From positions 558,001 through 622,000 of the forward strand of contig NZ_FRCH01000002.1 in assembly GCF_900142825.1 (NCBI RefSeq): a stretch of DNA of 64,000 bases, in the 5' to 3' direction. Source of the stretch: Rhodanobacter sp. OK091 (lineage in GTDB: Bacteria > Pseudomonadota > Gammaproteobacteria > Xanthomonadales > Rhodanobacteraceae). Each line of letters starts with the position of its first letter. Positions within the stretch are counted from its first letter, which is position 1. The translations under genes were made by a program, and so were the position numbers. Below the pieces are notes generated by a model. The model searched no databases, was not told where the DNA came from, and was given only the letters and a program-made list of their open reading frames with translations. Shown here piece by piece: positions 59,965 through 64,000 of this stretch.

Positions 59965-61356
59965 ATGCGTTCCAAATTGATTGCGGTGGCGATTGCCGCT
60001 GGCCTGGGCATAAGCAGCTTCACGGTGGTTGCGGCACCGGCACAGACGCAGCACAAGACGCACAAGAAAGCGCAGACATCGACCGCGGCGACCCCGGCGG
60101 CCAGCAACACGGAAATCGAGTTGCTGAAAGCGCAGCTGGCCGCGTTGCAGGCCAAGGTGGATTCGCTGGAGCAGCGCACCGACGCGCAGTCCGACATCAA
60201 CGTTTCCACCGGTCAGGCCGTGGAATCGGTGCAGAAGGCGCAGGTCGTCGCGGACACCAAGGTCAGCACGATCGACAAGCTGGTCAACAATACCAAGGTC
60301 AGCGGCACCATGTTCTTCGACATGACCGACGTCAGCCACAAAGAGCAGACCGGTACCGGCAGCTCCATCAAGAAAGACGGCCATGGTTCGGTCAATGGCG
60401 TTGGTTACGACGTGAAGCGCTTCTACCTCACCGTCGAGCACAAGTTCAACGATATCTGGTCGGCCAACCTGACCACCGATTTCAACTATGTGTCTGCCGA
60501 TTCCGAGACCCAGTTGTTCGTCAAGAAAGCTTACCTGCAGGGCACGTTCGATCCGCTCTTCGCGGTCCGCTTCGGTGCGGCCGACATGCCGTGGATCCCG
60601 TATGCCGAGAAGTGGTACGGCTATCGTTTCCTCGAGAACACGATCACCGACCGCTCCATTGATGGCGGCCGCGGCACGGCCGGCGCCGCTGCCACCGGCA
60701 TCGGTGCGTTCGGCAACTCGTCGGACTGGGGTGTCCATGCGATGGGCGCCACCACCGGCGACAACGCGTTCAACTACCAGGTTTCCGTGGTCAACGGCGG
60801 CGGCTACAAGAATCCGACGCGTTCGAGTGGCATGGACGTCGAAGCCCGTATCGGCTATCAGCCGATCAAGGAGATGGTCATCGCGCTCGGTGGTTACGAC
60901 GGCAAGCGCGCCAAGGACGTGCAGAACGGTCAGCCGACCCGGAATGCCACGCGTGGTGATGCGTTGGTCGCTTTCCGCAACGATACCTTCGGTATCGGTG
61001 GCGAGTATTTCATGGCGAAGAACTGGGATGACGTCCTGAAGTATCAGGGCGTCGTGCCGGCACCGGCGGCGATCAAGGACAAGGCTGACGGCTACTCGGT
61101 CTTTGGTGACTGGACCTTCATGCCGCAGTGGGCGTTGTTCGCTCGCTACGACAGTGTCACCTACAAGTATTCCGGCGTGAACGGCGTCTACAAGCAGCTC
61201 AAGGACACCTACTACAACGCGGGCGTCTCCTACGATGTGATGAAGAACCTGCGTCTGGCGCTGGCTTGGAAATATGACAAGCTCGAAGGCCCGGCGGCCA
61301 GCCCGTTCACCTACAAGACCAACGAAATCGGCTTCTGGGGCATCTTGAGCTACTGA
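59965..61356 (+). CDS. Phosphate-selective porin O/P family outer-membrane protein
   Basis: A 463-aa exported porin. A signal peptide (~1-24, ending VVAA) leads into a His/Lys/Gln/Thr linker, then a coiled-coil segment (ELLKAQLAALQAKVDSLEQR, ~52-72) like the trimerisation helices of OprO/OprP. The remainder is a beta-barrel of amphipathic strands with repeated aromatic belts (KRFYLTVEHKFNDIW; NLTTDFNYV) ending in a C-terminal strand. Porin_O_P proteins import phosphate or polyphosphate across the outer membrane under starvation. The Pho box at 59834-59851 and the neighbouring pst operon support this. Confidence 0.87.
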   Translation: MRSKLIAVAIAAGLGISSFTVVAAPAQTQHKTHKKAQTSTAATPAASNTEIELLKAQLAALQAKVDSLEQRTDAQSDINVSTGQAVESVQKAQVVADTKVSTIDKLVNNTKVSGTMFFDMTDVSHKEQTGTGSSIKKDGHGSVNGVGYDVKRFYLTVEHKFNDIWSANLTTDFNYVSADSETQLFVKKAYLQGTFDPLFAVRFGAADMPWIPYAEKWYGYRFLENTITDRSIDGGRGTAGAAATGIGAFGNSSDWGVHAMGATTGDNAFNYQVSVVNGGGYKNPTRSSGMDVEARIGYQPIKEMVIALGGYDGKRAKDVQNGQPTRNATRGDALVAFRNDTFGIGGEYFMAKNWDDVLKYQGVVPAPAAIKDKADGYSVFGDWTFMPQWALFARYDSVTYKYSGVNGVYKQLKDTYYNAGVSYDVMKNLRLALAWKYDKLEGPAASPFTYKTNEIGFWGILSY

Positions 61357-61364
61357 GCCTGACA

Positions 61365-61611
61365 GTTATCGAAGGGAGTTCGATCCAGGGATGGAAAAAC
61401 GGCGGGCTCTTGCCCGCCGTTTGCTTTGTTGCATTCCATTGAGTCAGCTGCGTGCATCACATGCGGCTGGATTCACCCAGGCGTCAAATCGTCGTTCTGA
61501 AACTGTCACACGATCGCTGCATACTGCAGCTGCAGCAGTGGTCACAGGTTATCGCAAGGGAGTTTCATCCCATGGACGGAAAACGGCGGGCTTATGCCCG
61601 CCGTTTGCTTT
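61365..61611 (+). repeat. Duplicated ~63-bp segment ending in terminator hairpins
   Basis: Segments 61365-61427 and 61548-61611 are near-identical direct copies. They share gttatcg, aagggagtt, a cc/atgga region and the hairpin aaacggcgggc/gcccgccgttt followed by gcttt, differing by a few substitutions and single-base indels. About 120 bp separate them. The first is the porin terminator; the second faces the end of hflD. A tandem duplication of the porin 3' end is the simplest explanation. Confidence 0.8.
61397..61430 (+). terminator. Rho-independent terminator of the porin gene
   Basis: An 11-bp perfect stem, aaacggcgggc/gcccgccgttt, is preceded by A residues and followed by gctttgtt, 41 bp after the porin stop. 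Confidence 0.85.
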
Positions 61612-61613
61612 TC
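61581..61613. terminator. Second copy of the porin-type terminator, near the hflD 3' end
   Basis: The same 11-bp stem with a ttat loop is followed by gcttttc on the plus strand; A-rich sequence on the other side gives a T-run on the minus strand. It can serve as terminator for hflD (minus) and for any plus-strand transcript that starts in 61430-61560. Confidence 0.75.
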
Positions 61614-61634
61614 AGGTACCGTGGGTTGCTGCCG

Positions 61635-62258
61635 TCAGCGGTTGTCCAGCGTCGCGCCGGTCAGCAACCCGCGCGCCAGCATGCTGCACTGGCGCCGATA
61701 CAGCAGCAGCTGCCACTGGCGGCCGCCGACCTGCCGCCACAACACCGCCGAGCGCACGGCCGCGAGCAAGTTGGCGCGCACCTTTTCGACCACCACCGGC
61801 AGTTGCAGCTGCTGCGGGTTGCCGCTGACCATCACCCGCGGCTTCAGCGTGGACAGGGTAGAGGCGTACAGCTCGGCCAGCCGGCTGATGACCTGCGCCG
61901 AGTCCTGGCCGAAATGCTCGACCTGCCGCTGGGCGGCGACGATGCCTTGCTGCAATTTGCCGAGCAGCTCCGGGCGGCCGGTCAGGCTGCGTTCCAGCCG
62001 CATCACGGTCACCACCATGCGGGTCACCGCCATGTCGCGATCGCTCTCGTCGAGTTGTGCGATCAGGTTGCGCAATCCGATCCGTACGCTGGAGATGTTG
62101 CCGTACACGCCGACTACCGAGGGCGCGTCGATGCGGAACACGCTGGCCACGCTGGCCTCCATCGCGCCCTCATCGCAGCGGCCTTCGTTGGCCAGCTGCT
62201 GCGCCAGCGCACAGGCCTGGAACAGTCCGGCTAGAGCAAGCACGCGCTCTTCATTCAT
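61635..62258 (-). CDS. hflD: High frequency lysogenization protein HflD homolog
   Basis: A 207-aa helical, membrane-associated protein of the HflD family. E. coli HflD binds phage lambda CII and influences lysogeny; the cellular role in other species is unclear. Family segments include NEERVLALAGLFQACALAQQLA, SVVGVYGNISSVRIGLRNLIAQL and AVRSAVLWRQVGGRQWQLLLYRR. I use the ATG at 62258; a GTG at 62276 that overlaps the mnmA end is possible. It follows mnmA on the same strand, the conserved nudJ-mnmA-hflD order. Confidence 0.92.
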   Translation of the reverse strand: MNEERVLALAGLFQACALAQQLANEGRCDEGAMEASVASVFRIDAPSVVGVYGNISSVRIGLRNLIAQLDESDRDMAVTRMVVTVMRLERSLTGRPELLGKLQQGIVAAQRQVEHFGQDSAQVISRLAELYASTLSTLKPRVMVSGNPQQLQLPVVVEKVRANLLAAVRSAVLWRQVGGRQWQLLLYRRQCSMLARGLLTGATLDNR

Positions 62259-62268
62259 TGAAAATGTT

Positions 62269-63417
62269 TCAAACACGGGATGGCGGTTCTCTTGCGGGGA
62301 TCGTGGGGGAGGGAGTGAATGCCGGCAGCAGGCCGCCGTACGGCGCGTCGGTGGCAGCGATCACCGCGCCGCCGAGACAGACTTCATGATCGTAGAAGAC
62401 CACCGACTGGCCCGGGGTGACCGCGCGCTGAGGCTCGTCGAAGCGTACCTCAAGACCGTCGCCGCGGACGTCGACGACACAGGCCTGATCGAGCTGGCGA
62501 TAGCGGGTGCGGGCGGTACAGCGAAAATGGGCGGCGGGCGCCACGCCGGCGATCCAGTTCGGCATCTCCGTCTGCAGTCGCTGCGAATACAGCCAGCGGT
62601 TCTCGCCGCCCTGGGCGATGTACAGCACGTTCGCGGGCACATCCTTGCCGACCACATACCAGGCCTCGCTGCCGGCGCCGTGGCGCCCGCCGATGCCCAG
62701 CCCGTTGCGCTGGCCCAGCGTGTAATACATCACGCCTTGATGCTCGCCGATCAGCTCGCCCTCAGGCGTGCGCATCTCGCCAGGCCGGGCCGGGATGTAC
62801 TGGGCCAGAAAGCTGCGGAAATCGCGCTCGCCGATGAAGCAGATGCCGGTGGAATCCTTCTTCGCATGGGTCGGCAGCGCTGCTTCGCGGGCCAGTTCGC
62901 GTACGCGGGGTTTCTCGATTTCGCCCAGCGGAAACAGCGTGGCGGCGAGTTGCCGCTGGCCCAGCGCGTGCAGGAAATAGCTCTGGTCCTTCGCCGCATC
63001 CACTGCGCGCAGCAGGCGATGGCGGCCTTCGTGAAAATCGACGCGTGCATAGTGGCCGGTGGCGATCTTCTCGGCGCCCAGCGCATGGGCTTCGTCCAGG
63101 AAGGTCTTGAACTTGATCTCGCGGTTGCACAGCACATCGGGGTTCGGCGTGCGGCCGGCGCGGTATTCGGCGAGGAAATGCTCGAACACGCCGTCCCAGT
63201 ATTCCGCGGCAAAATTGCGTGCATGGAACGGGATGCCGAGCCGCCCGCACACGGCGACGGCGTCCTTGCGGTCGGCGTCGGTGGTGCAGGGGCCGGAGCG
63301 GTCGTCCTCTTCCCAGTTCTGCATGAACAAGCCTTCGACCTGGTGGCCGGCCTGTTGCAACAGCAACGCCGCGACCGAGGAATCGACGCCACCGGAAATG
63401 CCCAGCATCACTTTCAC
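62269..63417 (-). CDS. mnmA: tRNA-specific 2-thiouridylase MnmA
   Basis: A 382-aa enzyme that thiolates U34 of tRNA Lys, Glu and Gln using ATP and a persulfide relay. The PP-loop motif [15 protein letters not shown] starts the protein. The catalytic Cys lies in [12 protein letters not shown] and the second Cys in [13 protein letters not shown]. It starts with GTG (63417) overlapping the nudJ stop, and its own stop lies just before hflD. Confidence 0.96.
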   Translation of the reverse strand: MKVMLGISGGVDSSVAALLLQQAGHQVEGLFMQNWEEDDRSGPCTTDADRKDAVAVCGRLGIPFHARNFAAEYWDGVFEHFLAEYRAGRTPNPDVLCNREIKFKTFLDEAHALGAEKIATGHYARVDFHEGRHRLLRAVDAAKDQSYFLHALGQRQLAATLFPLGEIEKPRVRELAREAALPTHAKKDSTGICFIGERDFRSFLAQYIPARPGEMRTPEGELIGEHQGVMYYTLGQRNGLGIGGRHGAGSEAWYVVGKDVPANVLYIAQGGENRWLYSQRLQTEMPNWIAGVAPAAHFRCTARTRYRQLDQACVVDVRGDGLEVRFDEPQRAVTPGQSVVFYDHEVCLGGAVIAATDAPYGGLLPAFTPSPTIPAREPPSRV

Positions 63418-63899
63418 GTCAAGCTACCTTCAGCTAGATAACTCAAGGTGTCCAGCGGCAGGCGCCGTCCAGCCAGCCACGCGTCGATGCTCAGCAATAC
63501 CATCGGGCTGCGCAGGCGGTCGCCGAGTGCCGCGATTTCCGCACGGGTCAGCCACAGCGCGCGGCGGATATCGGTATCCAGCGGGCGGTCCGGGGCATGG
63601 CTGACAGCCCGGGCGGCGAAGCTGAAACGCACCACGGCCTCGCCATGCTCGGTGCTGCGCCACTGGTGCACACCGATCAGGTGCTGCAGTTCCACCGTCC
63701 AGCCGGTCTCCTCCAGCGTCTCGCGCACGGCGGCCGCCGTCAGGCTTTCGCCGTCGTCGAGGTGGCCGGCAGGCTGGTTGTAGGCGATTCGGCCGTTCAC
63801 CGCTTCCTCGACCATCAGGAAACGGTCGCCGACGGCCACGACGCAGGCAACGGTGACGCGCGGGCGCCAGGTCTCGGTAGCGGGAACAGAATCGGCCAT
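63414..63899 (-). CDS. nudJ: NudJ-like Nudix hydrolase
   Basis: A 161-aa Nudix hydrolase. The Nudix box [22 protein letters not shown] fits GX5EX7REUXEEXGU, so pyrophosphate bonds of nucleotides or of thiamine/HMP pyrophosphate are hydrolysed with Mg2+. NudJ is assigned from gene order (nudJ-mnmA-hflD in E. coli) and the YNQPAGHLD segment. The ATG at 63899 ([13 protein letters not shown]) is used in preference to a TTG 12 bp upstream. It overlaps mnmA by 4 bp, so the three genes form an operon. Confidence 0.9.
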   Translation of the reverse strand: MADSVPATETWRPRVTVACVVAVGDRFLMVEEAVNGRIAYNQPAGHLDDGESLTAAAVRETLEETGWTVELQHLIGVHQWRSTEHGEAVVRFSFAARAVSHAPDRPLDTDIRRALWLTRAEIAALGDRLRSPMVLLSIDAWLAGRRLPLDTLSYLAEGSLT

Positions 63900-64000
63900 G
63901 GGGAGCGGCAAGGGGCTGGAAAAGCGGCCATTGTGCCATTACCTATGCAGACGGTCGTTGCGGACAGCTGAAAATCCTGCGCGGCGTATACTTCGAATCA
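63900..64000 (+). promoter_or_regulatory. Right-edge intergenic region with possible outward promoter
   Basis: No gene is visible in the last 100 bp. A good -10-like TATACT at 63987-63992 points out of the window, away from nudJ, but no convincing -35 is found at 17 bp. It may drive the next gene to the right. Confidence 0.3.

Noticed and set aside
61442..61560. A short protein gene between the two terminator copies
   Set aside because: Frames that cross here continue antisense to hflD, have no Shine-Dalgarno and show no conserved composition.

Overview
This window looks like a chromosomal segment from a high-GC gammaproteobacterium of the Xanthomonadales, most likely Rhodanobacteraceae (Rhodanobacter, Dyella, Luteibacter and relatives). 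The lineage is inferred from an S46 dipeptidyl-peptidase, a 328-aa malate dehydrogenase, a CBU_0592-type small membrane protein, the gene orders hfq-hflX-hflK-hflC-purA and nudJ-mnmA-hflD, and the xanthomonad-type REP sequences between genes. Nearly all of the window is ordinary, densely packed chromosome. No CRISPR array, rRNA, integrase or complete insertion sequence was seen.

Layout. 1-420 is a structured repeat. 0.4-7.5 kb holds a CrbS/CrbR-like two-component pair (hybrid kinase with a symporter-like sensor, and a NarL-type regulator) around an SPFH protein, then a 3-hydroxybutyrate oligomer hydrolase. 7.5-12.8 kb holds ppiB, a MITE-like element, small stress proteins, an aminotransferase, mdh and a MerR/TipAS regulator. 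12.9-15.2 kb is ahpC-ahpF. 15.5-20.1 kb is the methylcitrate pathway (prpB, prpC, prpD), interrupted by an opposite-strand TerC gene with a yybP-ykoY (Mn2+) riboswitch. 20.4-28.7 kb holds an OmpA-like protein, a pseudouridine synthase, and kbl / DUF748 / tdh for threonine breakdown to glycine. 29-37.6 kb holds the S46 peptidase and miaA-hfq-hflX-hflK-hflC-purA.

37.7-42.4 kb is the accessory region, and its codon use and base composition look less GC-rich than the flanks. It has an 811-aa protein that appears to fuse a PD-(D/E)XK-like nuclease, a DUF2075/SF1 helicase and a C-terminal S24 (LexA-like) peptidase with an Ala-Gly candidate self-cleavage site. A MazG-like nucleotide pyrophosphohydrolase follows it. 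Next come an unknown 88-aa protein and a class II Fic protein whose promoter carries a helically phased operator array. This is the best candidate for an undescribed stress or defence system.

42.7-50.2 kb holds an M1 aminopeptidase, a PAS-diguanylate cyclase, and gcvP under a tandem glycine riboswitch. With tdh and kbl this gives a threonine-to-glycine-to-C1 route. 50.3-54.3 kb has tRNA-Leu(CAG), rnr, rlmB and a small membrane protein. 54.4-61.4 kb is a phosphate-starvation block: pstSCAB-phoU with a strong hairpin after pstS, RNase T, and a Porin_O_P outer-membrane porin behind a well-formed Pho box. 61.6-63.9 kb is nudJ-mnmA-hflD. Central-metabolism genes for two- and three-carbon units (CrbS/CrbR, oligomer hydrolase, prp genes, mdh) are concentrated in the first 20 kb.
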